NCBI RefSeq assembly: GCF_022524345.1
Contig: NZ_JAKWJU010000002.1
Span: forward strand, 5,191,001-5,255,000
Length of the DNA: 64,000 bases
Origin: Streptomyces marispadix
Lineage (GTDB): Bacteria; Actinomycetota; Actinomycetes; Streptomycetales; Streptomycetaceae
Direction of reading: 5' to 3'
The stretch's first letter is position 1. Every line of letters begins with the position of its first letter. A program made the position numbers and the translations under genes. This document shows positions 46,939 through 57,112 of the stretch, piece after piece. The notes below the pieces were generated by a model, which saw only the letters and a program-made list of their open reading frames with translations, did no database searches and was not told where the DNA came from.

Positions 46939-47619
46939 GTGGGAGACCAGGAGCAGCGACCGCCGCTTGCGAAGGTGGCCTTCGACGACCTGGACACTCA
47001 GACGGTGTGGAAGGCGACACGTCGCCGGGTGCGGTTGAGGCTGTGGCTGTGGAGCGCGTTGCTCGTCGCCGCGCTGGCGCTGAGCGGCTTGCTCGCCGAC
47101 GTCCGGTGGGACGACGGAGGCGCACGGGGCGACAACAGCGTGGGCGGAGTCGTCGGCGGACTGGCCGTACTGGGCTACCCGTTCGCGCTGTACACCTGCT
47201 GCGGTGCGCTCTCCCGGCTGCGCAGGGCCCGAAGCGTTCTGGAGGCATACCCCTGGCAGTCGATCCCGGCGGCTCGGAAGCTGTCCGGTACGAAGGAGGC
47301 GAGGGGAGTAGCCGTGCAGCTCCGGCTTCCCGGCGGTGCGCATCCGGGCGGCGGCGAGAGTGCGTACGCGGACGAGGACGGGACGCTGTGGTCCCAGAGC
47401 CTGTCGGCGCGCGACCCCCTGCGGTGGAACCGCTGGGCCACGGGATTGGAGGAGGGAGCCTGGTTCGCCGGTGACGTCGAACGCGGAGGCGTGCTCGCGC
47501 TTCCCGGCCCCCGCGGCCTGATGACGGTTCAGCGCCGCAGCCAGGTGCTGTCCATGGAGGGCAGGACCGCCAGGGCAGAGCACGAGAGCATCCTCGCGGC
47601 GGCGCCCGGACGCGGCTGA
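46939..47619 (+). CDS. Membrane protein with WFAGD motif
   Basis: A 226-aa protein; GTG start with GAAGGACC upstream. Two membrane helices (LWLWSALLVAALALSGLLA, about 34-52; VGGLAVLGYPFALYTCCGAL, about 70-89) precede a soluble domain. This contains SVLEAYPWQSIPA and GLEEGAWFAGDVERGGVLALPG, clearly related to the upstream gene. Its core therefore is helix pair plus beta-rich domain. Function unknown. Confidence 0.7.
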   Translation: MGDQEQRPPLAKVAFDDLDTQTVWKATRRRVRLRLWLWSALLVAALALSGLLADVRWDDGGARGDNSVGGVVGGLAVLGYPFALYTCCGALSRLRRARSVLEAYPWQSIPAARKLSGTKEARGVAVQLRLPGGAHPGGGESAYADEDGTLWSQSLSARDPLRWNRWATGLEEGAWFAGDVERGGVLALPGPRGLMTVQRRSQVLSMEGRTARAEHESILAAAPGRG

Positions 47620-47669
47620 CCCGACGCGGGCTGCGCGGCCCTCGATGCGGGCCGCACGCCTCACATGCG

Positions 47670-47924
47670 CTACGCCCCGCCGTTCTCCGGCGTCGGCTCA
47701 AGGTCGAACTCGCCGTCGCGGGCGCCCAGTACGAACGCGCGCCACTCGGCCTCGGTGTAACGCAGCACCGTGCCGGGGTCCTTGGAGTTGCGCATGGCGA
47801 CCGCACCGCCCGGGAGATGCGCGATCTCCACCTTCTCCTCCTCCGGGCCGCCGGGAGCGGACTCCCAGACGGCGTCGGAGATGTCCATCGCGTACAGCTC
47901 GTCCTTCTCCTGCTGCGTCCCCAT
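47670..47924 (-). CDS. bldB: BldB-like developmental regulator (DUF397-related)
   Basis: An 84-aa acidic protein from the ATG at 47924 (MGTQQEKDELYAMDISDAVW), with AAAGGGG eight bases upstream. The core VEIAHLPGGAVAMRNSKDP and TVLRYTEAEWRAFVLGARDGEFDL is the DUF397/BldB type. In Streptomyces, bldB is needed for aerial hyphae and antibiotic production and lies in the ESX locus, so position and sequence agree. The longer open frame to 48233 includes the upstream region and is not favoured. Mode of action is unknown; BldB is reported as a small dimeric protein. Confidence 0.85.
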   Translation of the reverse strand: MGTQQEKDELYAMDISDAVWESAPGGPEEEKVEIAHLPGGAVAMRNSKDPGTVLRYTEAEWRAFVLGARDGEFDLEPTPENGGA

Positions 47925-48266
47925 CGCGCATGCCCCTTTCTTCACAACGGTCTTCCGGAAGCGGGCGGTGAGCCCGCGCACCGTCGGCATCTCCCCGCGT
48001 CCGGCCCCCGCCGCCCCCGGGCGCAATCCTCCCATGCGGCGCCGACGGTGCAGTTGGGATCGAGTCAGCACCGCCGGGTCCCTGCCCGTACAACTCGCCG
48101 CGTACGACCCGAGAACCGCCACGTACGGGACGACGGCCGCGCACGCACGGGACCTCCACGCACGCACGAGACCCCCGCGTACGCACGGAGCCGGGCCGGG
48201 AAGCGATCCCCGGCCCGGCTCCGTGGCGTTCAAGCAGCCGGAATCCCGCGGCAGTCGCCCGCGGGG
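47925..48266. other. Intergenic region bldB to eccC
   Basis: The 342 bases hold the bldB promoter region and a long hairpin after eccC (listed separately). No gene is supported. Confidence 0.5.
48184..48225 (-). terminator. Terminator after eccC
   Basis: A perfect 17-bp stem (48184-48200 with 48209-48225) and an 8-base loop, 42 bases beyond the eccC stop on the minus strand. It would isolate bldB from eccC transcription. Confidence 0.7.
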
Positions 48267-51200
48267 TCAGTTGCTCGCAGGCAACCAGCCCGTCTGGACC
48301 AACTGGCCGCCCCGGCGCCGCGTCTGGAAGTAGCCGCGGCCGGGAGGGAGTTGAGTCGGAGAGATGTTGCCCAGCAGCGCGCCCTCGGACTTGTCACCGG
48401 AAAGGACGACGCCCTGAGCGCCCAGCTCCTTCATCCGCTGCATCACCGGCTCGTACAGCGCACGGCTGGCGCCGCCGGACGAGCGGGCGATGATGACGCG
48501 CAGCCCGACGTCGCGGGCGAACGGCAGATACTCCAGCAGCGGCATCAGCGGGTTCTGCCCGGTGGCCACCAGATCGTAGTCGTCGATGACTACGAACGCG
48601 TCGGGGCTGTCGTACCAGCTTCGGTTGCGTAGCTGTTCCGGCGTGACGTCCGGCCCCGGCATGCGCCGCGACATGGACCCTGCGAGTCCCTCCAGGGTCT
48701 CCTGAAGGGACGGAGCCGCGGCGCAGTACCGCGACAGATGCGCCTCGGGCACTCCCTGGAGGTGCGCGCGCCGGTAGTCGCCGACCACGATCTTGGCCTT
48801 GTCCGGCGTGTAGCGCTCGGTGATCTTCTGCATGAGCAGACGCAGCAGTGCGCTCTTGCCGGACTCGCTCTCACCGAAGACCACGAACAGCGGGTCCGTC
48901 TCGAAGTTGACGAACACGGGCCGCAGCGAGCTCTCGTCGATGCCGAACGCGAGGCCGTGCTCGGGGTAGTCGGAGCCCTTGGGGAGCCTGGAGGCTTCGA
49001 GCATGGTCGGCAGCAGCCGCACGGCGGGTGCCGGTTCGCCCTTCCAGTGCTCGTTGATCGCGCTGATCGTCTGCCTCGTCGCGTCCGGCAGGTCCTCCAG
49101 CGTCGAGGAGCCGTCGATGCGCGGCAGGGCCGTCATCAAGTGCAGCTTGTCCGGGCTGAGTCCGCGGCCCGGCATGGCGACGGGCACGTTCGCGGCGACC
49201 TTGCGGTCGATCTCCGACTCGGACGGGTCGCCCAGCCTCAGCTCCACGCGGTTCTGGAGGAGGTCCTTCAGCGCGGGACGCACCTCCGTGTACCGCGAGG
49301 CGGTGAGTATGAGGTGGACGCCGAAGCCGAGACCCCGGGTGGCGATGTCGGTGACGTCGCTCTCCAGCATCTCGTAGTCGTTCTTGAACGTCGCCCAGCC
49401 GTCGATGACGAGGAAGACGTCTCCCCACTTCTGGTCCGGGAGCTGCCCGGCGGCGCGGCGCTGGCGGAAGGTGGCGATGGAGTCGACGTTGTGCGCGCGG
49501 AAGTACTCCTCGCGCTCGTTGAGGATCGACATGACCTCGCTGACCGTACGGCGCACCTTCTCGCCGTCGAGGCGGTTGGCGACACCGCCGACATGGTTCA
49601 GGTCCTCCATCGCCAGCAGCGAGCCGCCGCCGAAGTCCAGGCAGTAGAACTGCACTTCGGACGGGGTGTGCGTCAGCGCGAACGACGTCATGAGCGTGCG
49701 CAGCAGCGTCGACTTCCCGGACTGCGGGCCGCCGATGACGAATCCGTGGCCCGCCGCACCGGAGAAGTCCCGGTACAGCACGTCGCGGCGCTGCTCGAAC
49801 GGCTTGTCCAGCAGGGCCACCGGCACCGCCAGCCGGCCGAGCGCCGTGTAGTCCGGCGCCGTCAGGCCGCGTTCGGGCGTGGCCGCGAGCGCGGGCAGCA
49901 ACTGGTCCAGGGACGGCGGCTCGTCCAGCGGCGGCAGCCACACCTGGTGTGCGGACGGGCCCTGGCCGACCATCTTCTGCACGATGACGTCGAGCACGGT
50001 GTCCGCGAGCGCGTCGTCGACGGTCTCCGCCTCCGGGGTGTCCGGCTCGGGGGCCACCGGCAGAGCAACGGGCGTGGCGGTGAACTTCACCGGACGCGTC
50101 TGCGTGGACTGGCTGACCCGGGTCGGGCCCGCCGTGCGGTAGGCGCCGGAGACGTAGGCCGCCTTGAACTGCACCATCGTCTCGGTGTCGTACTTGAGGA
50201 ACCCGGCGCCGGGCACGTTCGGCAGGTGGTACGCGTCCGGGACGCCGATCGCGGTGCGCGACTCGGCGGCCGAGAACGTACGCAGACCGATCCGGTACGA
50301 CAGGAACGTGTCCAGACCGCGCAGCTTGCCCTCTTCCAGACGCTGGGAGGCCAGGAGCATGTGCACGCCCAGCGAACGGCCGATGCGGCCGATCTGGATG
50401 AACATGTCGATGAAGTCGGGCTTTGCGGTGAGGAGTTCGCTGAACTCGTCGATGATGAGCACGAGCGACGGCAGCGGGTCCAGCGCGGCACCGGCGGCAC
50501 GAGCCTTCTCGTAGTCCGTGATGTTGGCGTAGTTGCCCGCCCTGCGCAGCACTTCCTGACGGCGGTTCAGCTCACCGGTGATCGCGTCGCGCATGCGGTC
50601 GACGAGGGTGAGTTCGTCGGCGAGGTTGGTGATGACCGCCGCCGTGTGCGGCATGTCGGCCATGCCTGTGAAGGTCGCGCCGCCCTTGAAGTCGGCGAGG
50701 ATGAAGTTGAGCGTCTCGGACGAGTGCGTGACGGCCAGGCCGAGCACGAGCGTACGCAGCAGCTCCGACTTACCCGAACCGGTCGCACCGACGCACAGAC
50801 CGTGCGGGCCCATGCCCTCCTGCGACGCCTCCTTGATGTCGAGCATCACCGGCTCGCCCTCGCCGCCGATCCCGATGGGGACGCGCAGCCGCTCGTGCAG
50901 CGAACGCGGGCGCCAGGTGCGCGCCATGTCCACGGAGCCGGCGTCGCCGATGCCCATCAGATCGGTGAAGTCCAGGTTGGACAGCAGCGGTTCGCCCTCC
51001 TCGCCGCTGCCCATGCGCATCGGCGAGAGCTGTCGAGCCAGCGCCTCGGCCTGCTCGTAGCTCAGCAGGTCGGGCTTGCCGGAGTACGCCGACTCCCGGC
51101 CGACGTAGAGGTCGAGGGCCTTCTCCCGCACATGGACCGTCAGGCCGCCGGACATCTGGTCGTCCAGCGCCCCGGGCGCGACCTCGATGAAGGTGACGCC

Positions 51201-52208
51201 CTGGAGGCCCTCGGCGCCCGCGAGTTGGGAGTCCGGCGGGATCGAGCCGCCGTCGAGGATCACGATGATGTGCGGCTGGTCGGCCAGGGGCGTCCCGTCG
51301 CGGTTCCAGCGGGGACGGCCGTCGAGCTGGCTGTGCAGCGCCTCCTCGAGCTGCCCGAGGTCGTCGTAGAACAGGCGTGCCTGTCCCGCGCCGTCGGACT
51401 GCGAGGGGTGCTGCGCGTGCGGCAGCCACTTCGTCCAGTCCCACTCGGCCATCGAGCCCGGGTGGGCGACGACCGCGATCATCATCTCCTCGGGGGAGTG
51501 CAGCGCGGAGAGCTGCCCGATCGCGGCACGGACATTGCCGTAGACCTCGTCCGTACTTCCGGTGACGACCACGTGGTAAAAGGCCCGAAGGCTCACGGCG
51601 ATCGGAAGGTCCGGAAGTGAACGGTGAATGTCCAGAAAGGACTTCATGGCTTCTGCCGTGAGCGGCTCCAGTTCGTCCTTGGGAGCCGTTTCCGGAGCGA
51701 CGAGCGGAGTGCTCAACTGCTGCCAGCCCGTGCCGATTCGCACCGACGAGAAGTCGTTGTCGGACGGGCGGCGTTCCCAGACGCGTTTGCTGTCTCCGGC
51801 GATCGCCCAGAGCTGATCCGGACTCGGATGCTGATAGAGCTGCGCGTTCCGCTGCGCCTCCGAGGTCTTGCGTACGTCCTTACGGATCTGGTCGAGATAG
51901 CGGAAGTAGTCCCTCCGCGCCTGGCCCATCTGGGCCCGGCCCCCCCGCCTTGCTTTGACGACCTGCGCGATCGCCATTGCGACCGTGGATACCGCCATCA
52001 GGCCGCCGACGACCTTCATGTAGGGCTGTGAGCCCGGCATGAAGAAGAATGCGACCGAACCTCCCATGCCCATCACGGGCAGAAGATTCATCCAGATGTC
52101 GCTGTCACCGTCGCGCGGCAGTTCTGGAGGGGATTCCAGCTTGACTTCCCCTTCGGGCACGGTCGGCGGCATGACCCGTGGCTGCCGCTTCACGATGACC
52201 ACACTCAC
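48267..52208 (-). CDS. eccC: Type VII secretion ATPase EccC (EccCa-EccCb fused)
   Basis: EccC is the FtsK/SpoIIIE-type motor that recognises and exports WXG100 substrates (1313 aa, GTG start). Two membrane helices lie at about 38-59 and 63-84. Three ATPase domains follow with Walker A GATGSGKSELL (about 474), GGPQSGKSTLL (about 825) and GESESGKSALL (about 1108). Walker B-like segments include LVLIIDEFSELL and DAFVVIDDYDLV. The degenerate third loop is normal for the substrate-binding domain. It diverges from eccD across 268 bases. Confidence 0.97.
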   Translation of the reverse strand: MSVVIVKRQPRVMPPTVPEGEVKLESPPELPRDGDSDIWMNLLPVMGMGGSVAFFFMPGSQPYMKVVGGLMAVSTVAMAIAQVVKARRGGRAQMGQARRDYFRYLDQIRKDVRKTSEAQRNAQLYQHPSPDQLWAIAGDSKRVWERRPSDNDFSSVRIGTGWQQLSTPLVAPETAPKDELEPLTAEAMKSFLDIHRSLPDLPIAVSLRAFYHVVVTGSTDEVYGNVRAAIGQLSALHSPEEMMIAVVAHPGSMAEWDWTKWLPHAQHPSQSDGAGQARLFYDDLGQLEEALHSQLDGRPRWNRDGTPLADQPHIIVILDGGSIPPDSQLAGAEGLQGVTFIEVAPGALDDQMSGGLTVHVREKALDLYVGRESAYSGKPDLLSYEQAEALARQLSPMRMGSGEEGEPLLSNLDFTDLMGIGDAGSVDMARTWRPRSLHERLRVPIGIGGEGEPVMLDIKEASQEGMGPHGLCVGATGSGKSELLRTLVLGLAVTHSSETLNFILADFKGGATFTGMADMPHTAAVITNLADELTLVDRMRDAITGELNRRQEVLRRAGNYANITDYEKARAAGAALDPLPSLVLIIDEFSELLTAKPDFIDMFIQIGRIGRSLGVHMLLASQRLEEGKLRGLDTFLSYRIGLRTFSAAESRTAIGVPDAYHLPNVPGAGFLKYDTETMVQFKAAYVSGAYRTAGPTRVSQSTQTRPVKFTATPVALPVAPEPDTPEAETVDDALADTVLDVIVQKMVGQGPSAHQVWLPPLDEPPSLDQLLPALAATPERGLTAPDYTALGRLAVPVALLDKPFEQRRDVLYRDFSGAAGHGFVIGGPQSGKSTLLRTLMTSFALTHTPSEVQFYCLDFGGGSLLAMEDLNHVGGVANRLDGEKVRRTVSEVMSILNEREEYFRAHNVDSIATFRQRRAAGQLPDQKWGDVFLVIDGWATFKNDYEMLESDVTDIATRGLGFGVHLILTASRYTEVRPALKDLLQNRVELRLGDPSESEIDRKVAANVPVAMPGRGLSPDKLHLMTALPRIDGSSTLEDLPDATRQTISAINEHWKGEPAPAVRLLPTMLEASRLPKGSDYPEHGLAFGIDESSLRPVFVNFETDPLFVVFGESESGKSALLRLLMQKITERYTPDKAKIVVGDYRRAHLQGVPEAHLSRYCAAAPSLQETLEGLAGSMSRRMPGPDVTPEQLRNRSWYDSPDAFVVIDDYDLVATGQNPLMPLLEYLPFARDVGLRVIIARSSGGASRALYEPVMQRMKELGAQGVVLSGDKSEGALLGNISPTQLPPGRGYFQTRRRGGQLVQTGWLPASN

Positions 52209-52476
52209 CGTTTCATCAGTCCTTCACGATAAATTCGCAATTACGCACCGACGCCCCCGCCATCGCAACAGCTACCGGTCATGCAGACGCTGATCCTAGT
52301 AGGTGTGAGAGTCTCCGGGTCCGGGAGGACCGACTGTCCGCCGTGGACGGTAAGGTGACCCGCAATCTTCCCAAGTGCTTCCCTGCCGGGGGAGCTTGGG
52401 GCAATCGACGAGCCCAAGATGTCTGTAAATTCATCGTGACGCCGAGTGCGAGCATCGAGCAAGGGGGAACAAGAAG

Positions 52477-53936
52477 GTGGCCACGACCGCAGCGACAGGC
52501 TTCTGCCGCGTCACGGTAGTTGCTCCCGGGGGGCGCATCGATGTCGCTCTTCCCGAGGACGTGCCCCTGTCCGACGTCTATCCGGAGATCGCCCGGCTCT
52601 CCGGGGGAGCCCGGCCGAGGGCTCCCTGTCGGGATACCACCTGGTCCGCAGGGACGGACGGGTCCTCGAATCGGGCCTGTCCCTCGCGGGCAACGGCATC
52701 AAGGACGGAGAGGTCCTGCTGCTGCGCCCGTTCGCCGACTCGCTGCCCTCCGCGGTCTTCGACGACGTGAGCGACGCCGTCGCCTCGGCGGTCCGCCAGG
52801 ACCGCGCGCTGTGGAACGAGCAGCGGATGCGCGCGGCCGGACTCACCGGCGGCGGCGTGCTGTTGGTGCTCATGGCCTTCGCGCTGTGGTTCGCCGACCC
52901 CGTCAAGCACGACATGCACGGGCTGCCCGGCATCATCGCCGCGGGGGCCGGCGTCCTCCTCGTCGCGCTCGCCTGCGTACGGGCCAGGGTGTACGGCGAC
53001 AGGGCCTCGTCGATAGCGCTCGGGCTGGGCGCCATGCCGCACATCATGATCGCCGGATCGGGCATCCTGCCCCTCGACGAGGGCGAAGGCATCGGACGAC
53101 TCCAGTTCCTGCTGGGCTGCGTCGCCGTGCTGCTCGCGTCGGCGGTGCTCATCGCCATCACACCGAGGGGCGACGGACCGTTCGTGGCCTCCGCGATCGT
53201 CTCGGCGGTCGGCACCGTGTTCACCTTCATCGCCGTGCTCGCCGACATGGACGCCGCCGAGGCCGCCGCCGTCGCAGCGCCCGTATCGGTCGGCACCATC
53301 GCGTTCCTGCCCGGCCTCTCCGCCCGCTTCGCCCGGCTTCCCATAGGCTTCGAGCCCCGCGCGGGCGGCCCCGGCGGCTACGACGGTGACTCAGGCCGCA
53401 CCCAGGGCCCCGTCGACGCCGAGCGCATCGCCGCCCAGGCCCGCCGCGGCCACGAGATGCTCGTCGGCCTGGTCGGCGGCTGGTGCGCCGCCGTGGTGGG
53501 CACCGCCGCCGTGCTCGGCTTCTCCCACAATGGCTGGGGCCAGCTCCTCGCCCTCGCCACCGGCATCGCGATGCTGCTGCGCGCCCGCCTCTTCCGCTAC
53601 ACCTCGCAGGTCACCTGCTCGCTGGTCGCGGGCCTCGGCACCCTCACGCTGCTCGCGCTCGGCCTGTCCCTCAACCCTCCGGGCCAGCTCCTGCGCGAGT
53701 TCGTCACGGGTGACACCTCCGGGCTCGACGTCCGTACGGTCTGGATCGCGGCGTCGATCGCGGTCGCCGCCGCGCTGGTCACCGCGATCGGCCTGATCGT
53801 GCCGCGTACGGGACTGACGCCGTTCTGGGGCCGGTTCATGGAGCTGACCGAGACGTTCGTACTGCTCTCGCTGATCCCGCTGTGCCTCGCGGTGCTCGAC
53901 GTCTACGCGGACGTACGCGGATCCATCGGAGGCTGA
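52477..53936 (+). pseudogene. eccD: Type VII secretion integral membrane protein EccD, frameshifted
   Basis: EccD forms the membrane pore-lining part of the ESX complex: a cytosolic ubiquitin-like domain plus 11 membrane helices. The GTG at 52477 starts FCRVTVVAPGGRIDVALPED in one frame; the rest, from SGYHLVRRDGRVLESG through the helices to 53936, is in the -1 frame. One extra G in the G5 run at 52603-52607 joins them as LSGGSPAEGSLSGYHL and gives 486 residues of normal length. All other parts look intact. It may be a sequencing error, a real mutation or a slippage switch. No canonical -1 slippery heptamer is present. Confidence 0.88.
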
Positions 53937-53949
53937 CCCCAAGGCAGGC

Positions 53950-53977
53950 GGCAGCAGGCAGCAGGCAGCAGGCGGCA
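53950..53977. repeat. GGCAGCA tandem heptamers (4 units)
   Basis: Three perfect GGCAGCA units and one GGCGGCA, starting 14 bases after eccD. Confidence 0.85.
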
Positions 53978-54153
53978 GGCACCGGACCGGTCCGGTACCT
54001 GCCGATCCGCAGGCCGTGAACGGGCCCGGTGTACGGGCTGGCCGCGGGCATTCGTACGGCTGCCGCGCACGCGGAAGACGTGCGGCCCCTGTGCCGAACT
54101 CCGCCCGCCCCCAAGGCAGTACGGGGGCGGGCGGAGGCATGAGGAACCGCTGG

Positions 54154-54159
54154 TAGGCT
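54154..54159 (+). promoter_or_regulatory. Possible -10 box (TAGGCT) of rpsO
   Basis: TAGGCT, 81 bases before rpsO; no good -35 seen. Confidence 0.4.
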
Positions 54160-54240
54160 TGGGCGGCCCTCCGAGTAACCGAAGGAATCCCTGAGACGAA
54201 GACCAGGGGCGCTCGTGGGCCGTAACCAAGAGGAGTACGC

Positions 54241-54531
54241 GTGTCGTCTCTCGATGCCGCGACCAAGAAGCAGATCATCTCCGAGTTCGCCACCAAGGAG
54301 GGTGACACCGGCTCCCCCGAGGTCCAGGTGGCGCTGCTCTCCCGTCGTATCTCGGACCTGACCGAGCACCTGAAGACCCACAAGCACGACCACCACTCCC
54401 GCCGTGGTCTGCTGCTGCTGGTCGGCCAGCGCCGCCGCCTGCTTCAGTACCTGGCGAAGAAGGACATCCAGCGCTTCCGCGCTCTCGTCGAGCGCCTCGG
54501 CATCCGCCGCGGCGCGGCGGGCGCCCGCTGA
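54241..54531 (+). CDS. rpsO: 30S ribosomal protein S15
   Basis: S15 is a primary 16S rRNA-binding protein of the central 30S domain (96 aa). The start is GTG, with AGAGGAG upstream. The usual bacterial S15 features are present: [39 protein letters not shown] and [17 protein letters not shown]. The C-terminus IRRGAAGAR is slightly extended, as in actinobacteria. pnp follows after a hairpin; in Streptomyces the two form an operon processed by RNase III. Confidence 0.98.
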   Translation: MSSLDAATKKQIISEFATKEGDTGSPEVQVALLSRRISDLTEHLKTHKHDHHSRRGLLLLVGQRRRLLQYLAKKDIQRFRALVERLGIRRGAAGAR

Positions 54532-54542
54532 CATGTGACGGA

Positions 54543-54573
54543 GGGAGCGGCCCCATCACAGGGGGCCGCTCCC
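54543..54573 (+). terminator. Hairpin after rpsO (terminator or RNase III site)
   Basis: Perfect 12-bp arms GGGAGCGGCCCC (54543-54554) and its complement (54562-54573), 7-base loop. Partial termination plus processing of the rpsO-pnp transcript is likely. Confidence 0.65.
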
Positions 54574-54603
54574 TTCGCCGTATCTGAAGGACCGGATGGT
54601 TTG

Positions 54604-54609
54604 TAGGCT
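54604..54609 (+). promoter_or_regulatory. Possible -10 box (TAGGCT) of pnp
   Basis: TAGGCT downstream of the rpsO hairpin and about 265 bases before pnp; -35 not clear. Confidence 0.35.
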
Positions 54610-54872
54610 GGTCCCAGCACGACGTACACCGCGGCGTGCGCCACCGGACCGCCCCCACAGGACAGCGGTCCCGAAAACGCACAACGCATACACGCACACA
54701 TAGGCAAACAGACGCGGCAGGGGCGCGCCGCCCGTCGCCGGTCCTCGGTAGTGGCCCCCGGACACAGGATGTTCCGGGTGCTTCGATCGAAGACCGGCCC
54801 GCAAACGGAGCGCTCCTCCGCAGCCGGTCCGCCGCCACACGGGCGCCGGACGCAGACGAGGAGATATCCCTG

Positions 54873-57112
54873 GTGGAGAACGAGACCCACTACGCCGAAG
54901 CCGTCATCGACAACGGCACGTTCGGCACCCGCACGATCCGATTCGAGACGGGCCGGCTCGCGAAGCAGGCCGCCGGCTCCGCAGTGGCATACCTGGACGA
55001 CGACACCATGGTGCTGTCGGCCACCACCGCCTCGAAGCAGCCGAAGGACCAGCTCGACTTCTTCCCGCTCACGGTCGACGTCGAGGAGCGGATGTACGCC
55101 GCGGGGAAGATCCCCGGCTCCTTCTTCCGCCGCGAGGGCCGCCCGTCCGAGGACGCGATCCTCACGTGCCGCCTGATCGACCGCCCGCTGCGCCCCTCAT
55201 TCAAGAAGGGCCTGCGCAACGAGATCCAGATCGTCGAGACGATCATGGCGCTCAACCCCGACCACCTCTACGACGTGGTCGCCATCAACGCCGCCTCCTG
55301 CTCCACGCAGCTTTCGGGCCTGCCCTTCTCCGGCCCCATCGGCGGCACCCGCGTCGCCCTCATCCGCGGCCAGTGGGTCGCGTTCCCGACCCATACGGAG
55401 CTGGAGGACGCCGTCTTCGACATGGTCGTCGCCGGCCGTACGCTCCCCGACGGCGACGTCGCGGTGATGATGGTCGAGGCCGAGGCCACCGAGAAGACCG
55501 TCGAGCTGGTGCGCGGCGGTGCTGAGGCCCCCACCGAGGAGGTCGTCGCCGCGGGTCTCGAGGCCGCCAAGCCCTTCATCAAGGTGCTGTGCAAGGCCCA
55601 GTCCGACCTGGCCGCCAAGGCCGCCAAGCCGGTCGCCGAGTTCCCGATCTACCTCGACCACCAGGACGACGTGCTGGAGGCTCTCACCGAGTCCGTGCGC
55701 GACGAGCTGGCACAGGCGCTCACCATCGCCGGCAAGCAGGAGCGCGAGGCGGAGCTGGACCGGGTGAAGAGCCTGGCCGCCGAGAAGCTCCTCCCGCAGT
55801 TCGAGGGCCGCGAGAAGGAGATCTCCGCCGCGTACCGGACGCTGACCAAGGAACTGGTCCGCGACCGCGTCATCAAGGAGAAGAAGCGCATCGACGGCCG
55901 CGGCGTCACGGACATCCGTACGCTCGCCGCCGAGGTCGAGGCGATTCCGCGCGTGCACGGCTCGGCGCTCTTCGAGCGCGGCGAGACGCAGATCCTCGGC
56001 GTCACGACGCTGAACATGCTTCGCATGGAGCAGCAGCTCGACACCCTCTCGCCGGTGACCCGCAAGCGGTACATGCACAACTACAACTTCCCGCCCTACT
56101 CCACGGGTGAGACGGGCCGTGTGGGCTCGCCGAAGCGCCGCGAGATCGGCCACGGCGCCCTCGCGGAGCGTGCGCTGGTGCCGGTGCTGCCGTCGCGTGA
56201 GGAGTTCCCGTACGCGATCCGCCAGGTCTCCGAGGCGCTCGGCTCCAACGGCTCGACGTCCATGGGCTCGGTCTGCGCGTCCACGATGTCGCTGCTGAAC
56301 GCCGGTGTGCCGCTCAAGGCCCCGGTCGCGGGCATCGCCATGGGACTGATCTCCAAGGAGATCGAGGGCGAGACGCACTACGTCACCCTCACCGACATCC
56401 TCGGTGCCGAGGACGCCTACGGCGACATGGACTTCAAGGTCGCCGGCACCCGCCAGTTCGTCACCGCCCTCCAACTCGACACCAAGCTGGACGGCATCCC
56501 GGCCTCCGTGCTCGCCGCGGCCCTCAAGCAGGCCCGCGACGCTCGTCTGCACATCCTCGACGTGATGAACGAGGCCATCGACGTACCGGACGAGATGTCC
56601 CCGAACGCCCCGCGGATCATCACCGTGAAGATCCCCGTGGACAAGATCGGCGAGGTCATCGGCCCCAAGGGCAAGATGATCAACCAGATCCAGGAGGACA
56701 CCGGCGCCGACATCACCATCGAGGACGACGGCACGATCTACATCGGTGCCGCCGACGGCCCGGCCGCCGAGGCCGCCCGCACCACGATCAACGGCATCGC
56801 CAACCCGACGATGCCCGAGGTCGGCGAGCGCTACCTGGGCACCGTCGTGAAGACGACCACCTTCGGCGCCTTCGTCTCGCTGCTCCCCGGCAAGGACGGT
56901 CTGCTGCACATCTCGCAGATCCGCAAGCTCGCCGGCGGCAAGCGCGTGGAGAACGTCGAGGACGTCCTCGGCGTCGGCCAGAAGGTCCAGGTCGAGATCG
57001 CCGAGATCGACCAGCGCGGCAAGCTGTCGCTGATCCCCGTGCTGGAGGAAGAGGAGTCGGAGGGCTCCGAGCCGAAGGAGTCCGCGCCGGCCGACGCCGC
57101 CGCGGGTGACCA

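Larger units (their letters stand above)
53937..54240. other. Intergenic region eccD to rpsO
   Basis: The 304 bases contain four tandem GGCAGCA-type heptamers (53950-53977) right after eccD and a TAGGCT box (54154-54159) 81 bases before rpsO, the likely rpsO promoter. No gene is supported. Confidence 0.5.
54532..54872. other. rpsO-pnp intercistronic region
   Basis: The 341 bases contain a hairpin 11 bases after rpsO and a TAGGCT box at 54604-54609, a likely separate pnp promoter. In Streptomyces this region is known to include an RNase III-cleaved hairpin that controls pnp. The longer frame from 54636 into pnp is not supported by the family start. Confidence 0.6.

Noticed and set aside
48738..51620. 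A 960-codon plus-strand frame opposite eccC
   Set aside because: eccC has three intact ATPase domains on the other strand; this is a shadow.
52603..52612. Programmed -1 ribosomal frameshift in eccD
   Set aside because: The zero-frame heptamer is C-GGG-GGA, a poor slippery site, and no obvious pseudoknot or strong stem follows at the right distance. A missing base is simpler.
54636..54872. An N-terminal extension of PNPase
   Set aside because: The extra residues are not like any PNPase and the GTG at 54873 matches the known Streptomyces N-terminus. The region holds the intercistronic hairpin and promoter.
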